Source: Coregonus clupeaformis
Taxonomy: Eukaryota; Chordata; Actinopteri; Salmoniformes; Salmonidae
NCBI RefSeq assembly: GCF_020615455.1
Contig: NC_059220.1
Span: 62,965,633-63,029,632, forward strand
Direction: 5' to 3'
DNA length: 64,000 nt
The notes beneath the pieces are model-generated. The model worked only from the letters and a program-made list of their open reading frames with translations. It did no database searches and was not told the DNA's origin. The stretch's first letter is position 1. Each line of letters opens with the position of its first letter. The position numbers and the translations under genes were made by a program. Shown one piece after another: positions 34,864-45,085 of the stretch.

Positions 34864-35033
34864 TGACAATGATCCCAAACACACCGCCCGGGCAACGAAG
34901 GAGTGGCTTCGTAGAAGCATTTCAAGGTCCTGGAGTGGCCTAGCCAGTCTCCAGATCTCAACCCCATAGAAAATCTTTGGAGGGGAGTTGAAAGTTTGTG
35001 TTGCCCAGCGACAGCCCCAAAACATCACTGTGT
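34864..35033 (+). pseudogene. Inverted internal fragment of family-A Tc1 transposase
   Basis: The plus strand encodes the family-A catalytic region: DNDPKHTARATKEWL, then after a frameshift WPSQSPD and NPIENLW. The surrounding element D has its transposase on the minus strand, so this about 170-bp piece is inverted and comes from a different family. It directly follows the SINE, and together they form one composite insert. Confidence 0.88.
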
Positions 35034-35334
35034 TCAAACAGGTGCAGTTAATACAGGTAATGAGTGGAGAACAGGAGGGCTTCTTAAAGAAAAACTAAAC
35101 CGTCTGTGAGAGCCGGAATTCTTACTGGTTGGTAGGTGATCAAATACTTATGTCATGCAATAAAATGCAAATGAATTACTTAAAAAATCATACAATGTGA
35201 TTTTCTGGATTTTTTTTTTAGATTCCGTCTCTCACAGTTGAAGTGTACCTATGATAAATATTACAGACCTCTACATGATTTGTAAGTAGGAAAACCTGCA
35301 AAATCGGCAGTGTATCAAATATTTGTTCTCCCCA

Positions 35335-35337
<3 letters not shown>

Positions 35338-35388
<51 letters not shown>
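35338..35388. repeat. (TA)n microsatellite, left part
   Basis: About 25 TA units start at the TA target of Tc1 copy D. The array continues after the solo LTR at 35989-36019. Confidence 0.95.
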
Positions 35389-35391
<3 letters not shown>

Positions 35392-35985
35392 GACGTCACG
35401 AGAGGCTACACAGCTTTCAGCGGGATTGCTCAAGTAGTGCAAGGAGACAAGGTTCAAACAAAACAAGGATTTTATTATAGGTCTTGGGAAATTAACGAAA
35501 ATATAACAAAATTCTGTTCTCTTGTGGCTCTTTAAGGGTTAACAGTTCAGGGATGTCTCTTCCACATCCAAAATCATAATTCTCACTCGCTCAGATAACT
35601 TTTCCCCAGCCTTACTGTAGTCCACGTTGCAGCTAGTGGCCAACCCAGCAAAAAGTCCTTCCAAATGTCTCTCCCGTATTTCCACAGGTGCATATATCCA
35701 AAGGTGAGTATTTCCCAAAGGTAAGTATCTCCAAATCCTTATATTCCTCATGGAAGTGGACGTGCAGCACTCTTGTCCTCCAGAGAGCCCAGGTTGGAGA
35801 CTGTGTCTCTTCCCTTCCCAAACCTTCAGCTCATCAGCTCCTCATTTGTTTCAGCTGCGTGGGAAGATTGGCCATAGAGGGGTGGAGTTCCCGACCATAC
35901 CAGCAGATGGAGCCATAGCTGTCTGGGTTTGCAGCCCCCTCAGGGGGATGTAACGTCCCTCCAGGACACAGCCTCTCGTGACATC

Positions 35986-35988
<3 letters not shown>
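35389..35988 (-). mobile_element. Solo LTR inserted in a (TA)n array
   Basis: The block starts tgtgacgtcacgagaggct and ends with nearly the exact inverse (gcctctcgtgacatcaca), so the TG...CA ends extend into about 19-bp inverted termini. On the minus strand an aatataagg TATA-like motif precedes a late AATAAA (reverse complement near 35471), the U3-R-U5 order. No internal coding region or second LTR is nearby. An alternative is a non-autonomous DNA transposon, but the promoter and polyadenylation layout favours an LTR. Confidence 0.7.

Positions 35989-36019
<31 letters not shown>
35989..36019. repeat. (TA)n microsatellite, right part
   Basis: Continuation of the TA array interrupted by the solo LTR. 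It also supplies the TA target of Tc1 copy B. Confidence 0.95.
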
Positions 36020-36022
<3 letters not shown>

Positions 36023-37623
36023 TGGGGAAAAAAAGTTATTTAGTCAGCCACCAATTGTGCAAGTTCTCCCACTTAAAAAGATGGGAGAGGCCTGTAATTT
36101 TCATCATAGATACACGTCAACTATGACAGACAAAATGAGGAAAAAAAATCCAGAAAATCACATTGTAGGATTTTTAATGAATTTATTTGCAAATTATGGT
36201 GGAAAATAAGTATTTGGTCAATAACAAAAGTTTCTCAATACTTTGTTATATACCCTTTGTTGGCAATGACACAGGTCAAACGTTTTCTGTAAGTCTTCAC
36301 AAGGTTTTCACACACTGTTGCTGGTATTTTGGCCCATTCCTCCATGCAGATCTCCTCTAGAGCAGTGATGTTTTGGGGCTGTCGCTGGGCAACACAGACT
36401 TTCAACTCCCTCCAAAGATTTTCTATGGGGTTGAGATCTGGAGACTGGCTAGGCCGCTCCAGGACCTTGAAATGCTTCTTACGAAGCCACTCCTTCGTTG
36501 CCAGGGCGGTGTGTTTGGGATCATTGTCATGCTGAAAGACCCAGCCACGTTTCATCTTCAATGCCCTTGCTGATGGAAGGAGGTTTTCAATCAAAATCTC
36601 ACGATACATGGTCCCATTCATTCTTTCCTTTACACGGATCAGTCGTCCTGGTCCCTTTGCAGAAAAACAGCCCCAAAGCATGATGTTTCCACCCCCATGC
36701 TTCACAGTAGGTATGGTGTTCTTTGGATGCAACTCAGCATTCTTTGTCCTCCAAACACGACGAGTTGAGTTTTTACCAAAAAGTTATATTTTGGTTTCAT
36801 CTGACCATATGACATTCTCCCAATCCTCTTCTGGATCATCCAAATGCACTCTAGCAAACTTCAGACGGGCCTGGACATGTACTGGCTTAAGCAGGGGGGA
36901 CACGTCTGGCACTGTAGGATTTGACTCCTTGGCGGTGTAGTGTGTTACTGATGGTAGGCTTTGTTACTTTGGTCCCAGCTCTCTGCAGGTCATTCACTAG
37001 GTCCCCCCGTGTGGTTCTGGGATTTTTTGCTCACCGTTCTTGTGATCATTTTGACCCCACGGGGTGAGATCTCGCGTGGAGCCCCAGATCGAGGGAGATT
37101 ATCAATGGTCTTGTATGTCTTCCATTTCCTAATAATTGCTCCCACAGTTGATTTCTTCAAACCAAGCTGCTTACCTATTGCAGATTCAGTCTTCCCAGCC
37201 TGGTGCAGGTCTACAATTTTGTTTCTGGTGTCCTTTGACAGCTCTTTGGTCTTGGCCATAGTGGAGTTTGGAGTGTGACTGTTTGAGGTTGTGGACAGGT
37301 GTTTTTATACTGATAACAAGTTCAAACAGGTGCCATTAATACAGGTAACGAGTGGAGGACAGAGGAGCCTCTTAAAGAAGAAGTTAAAGGTCTGTGAGAG
37401 CCAGAAATCTTGCTTGTGTGTAGGTGACCAAATACTTATTTTCCTCCATAATTTGCAAATAAATTCATAAAAATCCTACAATGTGATTTTCTGGATTTTT
37501 TTCTTCTCATTTTTTCTGTCATAGTTGACGTGTACCTATGATGAAAATTACAGGCCTCTCTCATCTTTTTAAGTGGGAGAACTTGCACAATTAGTGGCTG
37601 ACTAAATATTTTTTCCCCCACTG
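36020..37623 (-). mobile_element. Tc1-like transposon, copy B (defective)
   Basis: This 1604-bp element has complete inverted repeats (cagtggggaaaaaa at the left, the inverse at the right) and TA on each side. It is the same length and family as copy C. Confidence 0.95.
36235..37259 (-). pseudogene. Tc1-like transposase, copy B, broken
   Basis: The N-terminus (MAKTKELSKDTRNK at 37259) shifts frame after residue 78 because of an extra T in a T run near 37025. Further single-base changes lie near 36900 (an added G). The same TAA at codon 158 as in copy A follows WSDETKI. The downstream part from NTIPTVKHGGGNIMLWGCFS to the C-terminus at 36235 is open, with the Asp of HDNDPKHT and the Glu of SPDLNPIENLW intact. 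Confidence 0.93.
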
Positions 37624-37631
37624 TATATATA

Positions 37632-37787
37632 CAGTGAGGGAAAAAAGTATTTGATCCCCTGCTGATTTTGTACGTTTGCCCACTGACAAATAAATTATCA
37701 GTCTATAATGTTAATGGTAGGTTTATTTGAACAGTGAGAGACAGAATAACAACAAAAAAATCCAGAACAACGCATGTCAAAATGTTA
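37632..37787. mobile_element. Tc1-like terminal inverted repeat fragment
   Basis: Begins cagtgagggaaaaaagtatt after TA and continues with gatcccctgctgattttgta, a known terminus of another salmonid Tc1-like family. It stops after about 155 bp at cgcatgtcaaaatgttatac and joins LINE sequence. Only one end is present. Confidence 0.85.
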
Positions 37788-38320
37788 TACATCAGAAAGA
37801 TCAGTCAATGGAGAGACAGCTGGAAGAGATGAGGACCATCCTGCTGTCCACCCTGAGGACAGACATCCACACACACACACACACACACACAACCTCTCCA
37901 AAAAAAACACACACACCACTCCTGACAATCATACAAACATCACACAGACCACTGACACTCATTCTCAACCCCCTACCCCATGGAGAGCATCACTCCAGAC
38001 ACCACCCACAACAGCAGAACAGAGGCAGAGCAGCAGACGGAGGACAACACTGTCACCCAGTGTGACTCCACGGAAAATACCTTGATTGAAGACGGCTGTT
38101 CCCAAGGAGAAGATCGAGGAAGATCTGGTGCCCATCTACGCAGTTTGCCCTTGGATTCCTGGCAGAGCACCGACCCACATAATTATCCACACAGGGACAA
38201 ATAATCTCAGCACAGGCAGGTTGGATGTAGCCAAGGCTCTGACTCGGGTGGCTATAATAGCCACACAGGCCTACCCCAGAGCCAATATCATCGTCTCCAC
38301 TCTTCTTCACAGAACAGATA
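37788..38320 (+). pseudogene. CR1/L2-clade LINE, ORF1 part with esterase-like motif
   Basis: The plus strand carries the frame ending THIIIHTGTNNLSTGRLDVA followed by KALTRVAIIATQAYPRANII and STLLHRTD. The HTGTNNL block resembles the SGNH/esterase domain known in ORF1 of CR1- and L2-like LINEs. A (CA)n run interrupts the region near 37870. Tc1 copy C is inserted at 38321 within the esterase domain, and the protein resumes at 39925. Confidence 0.72.
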
Positions 38321-39924
38321 CAGTGGGGAAAAAAAGTATTTAGTCAGTCACCAATTGTGCAAGTTCTCCCATTTAAAAAGATGAGCGAGGCCTGTAATTT
38401 TCATCATAGGTACATGTCAACTATGACAGACAAAATGAGAAAAAAAAATCCAGAAAATCACATTGTAGGATTTTTAATGAATTTATTTGCAAATTATGGT
38501 GGAAAATAAGTATTTGGTCAATAACAAAAGTTTCTCAATACTTTGTTATATACCCTTTGTTGGCAATGACACAGGTCAAATGTTTTCTGTAAGTCTTCAC
38601 AAGGTTTTCACACACTGTTGCTGGTATTTTGGCCCATTCCTCCATGCAGATCTCCTCTAGAGCAGTGATGTTTTGGGGCTGTCGCTGGGCAACACGGACT
38701 TTCAACTCCCTCCAAAGATTTTCTATGGGGTTGAGATCTGGAGACTGGCTAGGCCACTCCAGGACCTTGAAATGCTTCTTACGAAGCCACTCCTTCGTTG
38801 CCCGGGCGGTGTGTTTGGGATCATTGTCATGCTGAAAGACCCAGCCACGTTTCATCTTCAATGCCCTTGCTGATGGAAGGAGGTTTTCACTCAAAATCTC
38901 ACGATACATGGCCCCATTCATTCTTTCCTTTACACGGATCAGGCGTCCTGGTCCCTTTGCAGAAAAACAGCCCCAAAGCATAATGTTTCCACCCCCATGC
39001 TTCACAGTAGGTATGGTGTTCTTTGGATGCAACTCAGCATTCTTTGTCCTCCAAACACGATGAGTTGAGTTTTTACCAAAAAGTTCTATTTTGGTTTCAT
39101 CTGACCATATGACATTCTCCCAATCCTCTTCTGGATCATCCAAATGCACTCTAGCAAACTTCAGACGGGCCTGGACATGTACTGGCTTAAGCAGGGGGAC
39201 ACGTCTGGCACTGCAGGATTTGAGTCCCTGGCGGCGTAGTGTGTTACTGATGGTAGGCTTTGTTACTTTGGTCCCAGCTCTCTGCAGGTCATTCACTAGG
39301 TCCCCCCGTGTGGTTCTGGGATTTTTGCTCACCGTTCTTGTGATCATTTTGACCCCATGGGGTGAGATCTTGCGTGGAGCCCCAGATCGAGGGAGATTAT
39401 CAGTGGTCTTGTATGTCTTCCATTTCCTAATAATTGCTCCCACAGTTGATTTCTTCAAACCAAGCTGCTTACCTATTGCAGATTCAGTCTTCCCAGCCTG
39501 GTGCAGGTCTACAATTTTGTTTCTGGTGTCCTTTGACATTTCTTTGGTCTTGGCCATAGTGGAGTTTGGAGTGTGACTGTTTGAGGTTGTGGACAGGTGT
39601 CTTTTATACTGATAACAAGTTCAAACAGGTGCCATTAATACAGGTAACGAGTGGAGGACAGAGGAGCCTCTTAAAGAAGAAGTTACAGGTCTGTGAGAGC
39701 CAGAAATCTTGCTTGTTTGTAGGTGACCAAATACTTATTTTCCACCATTATTTGCAAATAAATTCATTAAAAATCCTACAATTTGATTTTCTGAAGAAAA
39801 AAAATCTCAATTTGTCTGTCATAGTTGACGTGTACCTATGATGAAAATTACAGGCCTCTCTCATCTTTTTAAGTGGGAGAACTTGCACAATTGGTGGCTG
39901 ACTAAATACTTGTTTTCCCCACTG
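38321..39924 (-). mobile_element. Tc1-like transposon, copy C (potentially autonomous)
   Basis: This 1604-bp element has complete left and right inverted repeats of about 200 bp and TA at both sides (38319-38320, 39925-39926). Outer and inner direct repeats are visible at each end (inner copies near 38500-38520 and 39721-39743). It encloses an uninterrupted transposase gene and lies inside a LINE ORF1, which it splits. Confidence 0.96.
38535..39557 (-). CDS. Intact Tc1-like transposase, 340 residues
   Basis: The cut-and-paste enzyme of copy C would bind the inverted repeats and join excised DNA at TA. The N-terminal paired-like bipartite helix-turn-helix covers about residues 1-110 (MAKTKEMSKDTRNKIVDLHQ, LGLKKSTVGAIIRKWK, TTRGDLVNDLQRAG). 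The DDE catalytic domain follows: D153 in WSDETKIELFG, D244 in FQHDNDPKHTAR and E279 in SPDLNPIENLW, giving DD34E spacing. A glycine-rich box (KHGGGNIMLWGCFS) lies at about 187-199. Total length and catalytic positions equal those known for Sleeping Beauty. No stop or frameshift is present. Its Met at residue 7, His at 167 and His at 326 differ from copies A or B and could affect activity. Confidence 0.95.
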   Translation of the reverse strand: MAKTKEMSKDTRNKIVDLHQAGKTESAIGKQLGLKKSTVGAIIRKWKTYKTTDNLPRSGAPRKISPHGVKMITRTVSKNPRTTRGDLVNDLQRAGTKVTKPTISNTLRRQGLKSCSARRVPLLKPVHVQARLKFARVHLDDPEEDWENVIWSDETKIELFGKNSTHRVWRTKNAELHPKNTIPTVKHGGGNIMLWGCFSAKGPGRLIRVKERMNGAMYREILSENLLPSARALKMKRGWVFQHDNDPKHTARATKEWLRKKHFKVLEWPSQSPDLNPIENLWRELKVRVAQRQPQNITALEEICMEEWAKIPATVCENLVKTYRKHLTCVIANKGYITKY

Positions 39925-41185
39925 TATACAACAGATAGTCAGAACTGTGCTCAGATTCAGAATGTGCACATACAGTATCACATCACAAGAACATTCGTCA
40001 TGGCCAACTCTATGATCACATCAACAGAGAAGGGTTGAGAGCCTTTGCAAAGGTTCTGAGGGACACAGCTTTGGACAGAAGGTCACACAATCATAGTGAC
40101 ATCAGAAGATCAACCAACCACGAACAACCTCAAAAGGGACTGTAAGCCAACGCAACACAACACCCAAACACCTTGACAACACAAGCAGCCTGAGAAAAGG
40201 ATGAGCAAAGCCCAGCCATCTACCCAGAGGGACAGTTATGCTACAGTACCATCCAGGAGAGCACACACAGGTACCATCCAACAGAACAACAACAGAGCTC
40301 CAGAACAGTCAGCTGAGCAAATCCCAGGAGCTCAGCCAGAGAGCTATGCTTAGATAGCACTCAGGCCTGCAAACCCTGCAGCATCTGAACTTAATCAGAT
40401 AAGACACCTCAAGAACATCATCTGCAGTCGAGTGATGCATTCATTTTGTTTTATTAAATGTGTTATTATTTACTAATGTCTAGTTCAGATAGAATAACAG
40501 ATACTAAAGCCTTGGAAATTATACATGGGAACATTCGTGGCCTGCCACCCAAAATAGACATGCTCAGAGCACGGGTAGAAACTCATAAGCCTCACATATT
40601 AATAATTTCAGAGACAAGGTTGAACAGCAACATTTCAGACACAGAGTAAAAAATCCAGGCTTACATATTGTATACAATTGATAGGTGCAATAGAGGTGGG
40701 GGAGTAAATTACTCTCTATGAAGATTTCACCTGAGATTGTCCCTTTAGATTTTGAAGGTTTATTTGTTAACTCATTGATGATTGGTCACATTTACAGACC
40801 ACCCAATCCCCCAGTAGACTCCAGAAACATTATCACCACTGTTTATTCAATGCATTGGTCAAATTAATTGATTGATTGATTTATTATTATTTTAGGTGAC
40901 TTTAATAAGAATTGGCTAGATACGTCCTATGCTAAGGATAGAAAAACGATTGAAAATAAGTATTTTACTGAATTAAAGAACAAACGAGAGTCAATCCACA
41001 TAATGGGACTTTGCTGGATTGCCTCTTGGTGACACGTCCTGACAGGTGTTCTTCCATACTGTTTCAGTGATCATTCCTTCATCTACGGTGTTTTGAAAAT
41101 TAAGATACCTAAAGCACCACCCAAATGGATTAATTCAAGACAATGTATGTATTGTTTTGTTATCAAATGTCAATATTGATATATT
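39925..41185 (+). pseudogene. LINE ORF1 end and start of ORF2 endonuclease
   Basis: After copy C the ORF1 frame resumes in pieces, ending HGQLYDHINREGLRAFAKVL and RDTALDRRSHNH before a stop near 40141, as expected for the end of an esterase-type ORF1. Some 320 bp later an endonuclease-like start appears (EIIHGNIRGLPPKIDMLRAR, HKPHILIISETRLNSNISDT, 40518-40649), then decays with stops. Further pieces (IGHIYRPPN near 40785) show the same endonuclease region in shifting frames. Confidence 0.75.
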
Positions 41186-41760
41186 CTGAACAAAAATATA
41201 AATGCAACATGAGCTGAAATTAAAGATCCCAGAAATGTTCCATACGCACAAACAGCTTATTTCTCTCAAATGTTGTGCACACATTTGTTTACTTCCCTCT
41301 TAGTGAGCATTTCTGCTTTGCTAATATCATCCATCCACCTAGCAGGTGTGGCATATCATCACAAACAGGAGGATCATTACACAGGTGCACCTTGTGCTGG
41401 GGACAAAAAAGCCCCTCTAAAATGTTCAGTTTTGTCACACAAAACAATGCCACAGATGTCTCAAGTTTTGAGGGAGCGTGCAATTGGCATGCTGAATGCA
41501 GGAATGTCCACCAGAGCTGTTGCCAAAGAATTCAATGTTAATTTCTCTACCATAAGCCACCTCCAATGTTGTTTTAGAGAATTTGGCAGTACGTCCAACC
41601 AGCCTCACAACCGCAGACCACGTGTAACCACGCCAGCCCAGGACCACCACATCCGGCTTCTTCACCTGCGGGATCATCTGAGAACAGCCACCCGGACAGC
41701 TGATGAAACTGAGGAGTATTTCTGTCTGTAATAAAGCCTTTTTGTGGGGAAAAACTCATT
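41186..41760 (+). mobile_element. Tc1-like element, fourth family, 3'-deleted, inserted in LINE
   Basis: The left end ctgaacaaaaatataaatgc is the family terminus also present inverted at 62825-62847. It includes an N-terminal transposase segment and a short piece of the distal 3' region (gtggggaaaaactcatt). The right terminus is missing, and LINE sequence resumes near 41761. Confidence 0.88.
41447..41731 (+). pseudogene. Tc1-like transposase N-terminus, fourth family
   Basis: MPQMSQVLRERAIGMLNAGM starts the DNA-binding domain and MSTRAVAKEFNVNFSTISHL gives the first helix-turn-helix. A second (RPRVTTPAQDHHIRLLHLRD) follows before an internal deletion at TRTADETEE. The DDE domain is absent. 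Confidence 0.9.
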
Positions 41761-42178
41761 GTCCTAAATGACCGTGTTATTCAAGAGCCAGCAGATATAG
41801 CTGATGTTTTTAATCAGTATTCCTCATCTATTTGCTCATCTGTTACCTCAAATAATAATTTCACCTGCAATTCCATCAATGCTAGGTATATATGGAACCA
41901 GGAGACCAACATCCCAAATCAGACATTTCACTTTACAAAGATTAAACCAACTGATATACTGCCTCTCCTCAATTAAATAAATATCAATAAAGGAGCTGGC
42001 CTAGATGGACTGGAACCCAAATGTATAAAGTGGTCTGCTAATGTCATAATGTATACTCTAGCAGATCTATTCAATATACCTTTAACGACTGGTGAAATAT
42101 CTTTTGTATGGAAATGTGTCCGAGTGACCGCTCTTCATAAAGGTGGAAACTCCTTAGACCCAAATAACTATAGACCTA
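41761..42178 (+). pseudogene. LINE ORF2, N-terminal part of reverse transcriptase
   Basis: Translations in the plus direction show NIKGAGLDGLEPKCIKWSA and VRVTALHKGGNSLDPNNYRP, the opening blocks of a non-LTR reverse transcriptase. An internal stop follows LLN near 41974. The frame ends where the Tc1-like MITE is inserted, exactly after NNYRP. Confidence 0.85.
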
Positions 42179-42504
42179 CAGTACCAGTCAAAAGTTTGGA
42201 CACACCTACTCATTAAAGTGCTAAGCATATGTGAGAACTCCTTCAAGACTTTGGGAAAAGCATTCAAGGTGAACCTGGTTGAGAGAAAGCCAAGAGTGTG
42301 CAAAGCTGTCATCAAGGCAAAGGGTGGCTATTTGAAGAATCTCAAATATAAAATAAATTCTGATTTGTTTAACACTTTTTTGGTTACTACATGATTCCAT
42401 ATGTGTTATTTCATAGTTTTGATTATTCTACAATGTAAAAAATAATAGAAAATAAAGAAAAACCCTTAAATGAGTAGGTGTGTCCAAACGTATGACTGGT
42501 AGTG
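42179..42504. mobile_element. Tc1-like MITE, fifth family (326 bp)
   Basis: The ends cagtaccagtcaaaagtttg and the inverse of cactaccagtc lie between TA dinucleotides (42177-42178, 42505-42506). The middle keeps only fragments of the family (gtcatcaaggcaaagggtgg), so the transposase gene is deleted. A longer copy lies at 43786-44613. Confidence 0.92.
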
Positions 42505-43785
42505 TATATCAGTAATCTGTTCAATGGCAAAAAATATTTGAGAAATGTAACCCTTTCAATCTGGATTTAGACCCAACCATTCTACCACTACATCATTAGT
42601 GAAACTTACTGATATAAATTCTTCATCTGACCAAGGCAAACTAACTGGTACCATATTGATTGATTTATCAAAGCATTTTATTTAGTTGATCATTCTATCA
42701 TACTAGGAAGACTTCAAAACATTGGTTTTACTAACAGATCATTAAACCCGATCCATGCATATCTTAGCAATAGAAAACAATAGGTTTTGAAGGAAGGACA
42801 CAAATCACAACTTCTTGGTTTCAGTAGAGGTGTACTTCAAGGCTCAGTATTGGCCCCCTTTTTTTCTCTATATTCATAAATGAATTGCCTCGAATGTCAG
42901 AAATCACATGGTCACTTACACACTGATGATACGGTGCTCTATACAGCAGGTTCAAATATTTTTCAGATACAAGCAACTCTACAAGATGATTGTAATGTTT
43001 TACAAAAATTGTTTCTAGCTAATAATTTGGATTTAAATCAAACAAAGTCCTATATCATGATGTTTGGTGCACGGCAAATAATAAACTCCACAGCTGGCAA
43101 TAAAAAAAATTCATGCAAGTGATAATTGAACAATTAGTGTTATTAACAAGTGTTATTTGTTTGAAATATCTGGGTTTGATTCTGAATTATCTTTTGGAAA
43201 GCATGTTGATTACATTAGAAAAACAATTAACTGTAAGCTTGGGTTAATATACACATCTAAACATTATTTTACTGTATCCAATAGTAGCCCAACTGCTGCT
43301 TCCTATCCTAGACTATGGTGACAGCATCTATCAAAACACAACCAAGACCTTACTTTACGAATTAGATGTAATTTATCACAATCTTTGCAGATTCATTCTT
43401 GGATGCAATTATAAAAAAACATCAATGCACAATGTCTGAATCACTAAATTGGCTCCGAAACAGAAGGCAACTGCATTGGTACCAATTTATTTAAAATGTA
43501 TCAACTTAACTTTCCCTGTATATTTGAAGGAACACCTAACTTTACAAGACTCACACTGTTCGTTTCGACAACAGAAGTAATTGCAAATTCCATGGGTACA
43601 TCATGAGATTGGAGTAAGATCTTTTAGATACAAAGAGCCAACTGACTGGAATAATTTACACATAGAAATCAGGGCATTAAAATCACAGTGAATTTAAGAA
43701 AGCCCTTTTTCAATTGTTAAGAACAAATGGTTTGTGTTTTTAACTAATAGAAACATTACCATTTGAAGATATTTGAAAATATGTA
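42505..43785 (+). pseudogene. LINE ORF2, catalytic and C-terminal reverse transcriptase
   Basis: After the MITE the RT resumes: FRPNHSTTTSLVKLTD, then GTILIDLSKHF, then GFSRGVLQGSVLAPFF and the catalytic box as HTDDTVLYTAG (usually YADD) near 42920-42950. NNLDLNQTKSYIMMFG follows. The C-terminal block continues in shifted frames to about 43700 (LDYGDSIYQ, FRYKEPTDWNNLH). Several stops and frameshifts make it inactive. Family placement is CR1/L2-like. Confidence 0.82.
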
Positions 43786-44613
43786 CACTACCAGTCAAAA
43801 GTTTGGACACACCTACTCATTCAAGGGTTTTTCTTTATTTATACTATTTTCTACATTGTACAACAGTAGTGAAGACATCAAAACTATGAAATAACACATA
43901 TGGAATCATGTAGTATCCAAAAAAGTGGTAAACAAATCAAAATATATTTTATATTTGAGTTTCTTCAAAGTAGCCACCTGTGCCTTGATGACAGCTTTGC
44001 ACACTCTTGGCATTCTCTCAACCAGCTTCATGAGGTAGTCACCTGGAATGCATTTCAATTAACAGGTGTGCCTTCTTAAAAGTTCATTTGTGGAATTTCT
44101 TTCCTTCTTAATGCGTTTGAGCCAATCAGTTGTGTTGTGACAAGGTAGGGGTGGTATACAGAAGATAGCCCTATTTGGTAAAAGACCAAGTCCATATTAT
44201 GGCAAGAACAGCTCAAATAAGTAAAGAGGAATGACAGTCCATCATTACTTTAAGACATGAAGGTCAATCAATACGGAACATTTCAACTTTGAAAGTTTCT
44301 TCAAGTGCAGTTGCAAAAACCATCAATCACTATGATGAAATTGGTTCTCATGAGGACTGCCATAGGAAAGGAAGACCCAGAGTTAACTGCTGCAGAGGAT
44401 AAGCTGTCATCAAGGCAAAGGGTAGCTACTTTGAAGAATCTCAAATCTAAAATATATGTTGATTTGTTTAACACTTTTTTGGTTACTACATGATTCCATA
44501 TGTGTTATTTCATAGTTTTGATGTCTTCACTATTATTCTACAAAGTAGAAAATAGTACAAATAAAGAAAAACCCTTGAATGAGTAGGTGTGTCCAAACTT
44601 TTGACTGGTACTG
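43786..44613 (+). mobile_element. Tc1-like element, fifth family, internally deleted (828 bp)
   Basis: The ends cactaccagtcaaaagtttg and the inverse of cagtaccagtc lie at TA sites. The left 500 bp follow the autonomous layout up to the transposase N-terminus, then join the right terminus. It lies near the 3' end of the same LINE that holds the 326-bp relative. Confidence 0.92.
44199..44403 (+). pseudogene. Tc1-like transposase N-terminal scrap, fifth family
   Basis: Reads MARTAQISKEE, a stop, then QSIITLRHEGQSIR, and after a small deletion KVSSSAVAKTINHYDEIGSH and RKGRPRVN. These are the first helix-turn-helix and the GRPR-like motif. The catalytic domain is absent. Confidence 0.88.
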
Positions 44614-44880
44614 TATGTATGTATTCTAGGTAATTTGTTTTATTAGTTGTAGGCCTATTAGTAGTTGTACAACTTTTGTATGCTATTAATGTACTTGTAT
44701 TATTATTATTATCATTATTATTTTATTGATAATTTTATTAAACAGTAGTTGCCATATTATTCTTGTTACTAAGTACTGTTTGTTTTTGTTTTTTCCATTT
44801 GGACACTCTTGAAAACAAGATGGTGCATCTCAAGAGATTTCCTATTGGAAAGTGTCAAATAAATAAAATACTTAAACCAG
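44614..44880 (+). mobile_element. 3' end of the CR1/L2-clade LINE
   Basis: AT-rich 3' untranslated DNA with (TTA)n runs near 44697-44725, ending caaataaataaaatac. It directly follows the last Tc1-like insertion and is the likely terminus of the LINE that starts near 37788. The end point is inferred from the A-rich tail. Confidence 0.55.
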
Positions 44881-45085
44881 TGTGAAATCATTCACAGGCA
44901 TTTGTCTCTTCCAATTCCAACAGGAAGTTACATAATACTACAGGTTATTATGGTCTGTTTGTATTGTTTGTTCACATGATAGTAGAATGGTGGACAATGT
45001 TTAAACCCTTCAGATCTAGGTCAACTTGGTTTAGATCAAGCTCTCAGGGTAGCAGCAAACCAATCTCAAATGCACCATCTGCAGC

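Larger units (their letters stand above)
33552..35337 (-). mobile_element. Tc1-like transposon, third family (copy D), truncated left end
   Basis: The right inverted repeat is complete, ending ccccactg at 35337 before TA, with an inner repeat near 35140-35160. The left repeat begins only at its inner part (aagtaattcattagcatttt), so about 140 bp of terminus is gone where the second-family element abuts. A 335-bp composite insert (about 34699-35033) interrupts the right side. Confidence 0.88.
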
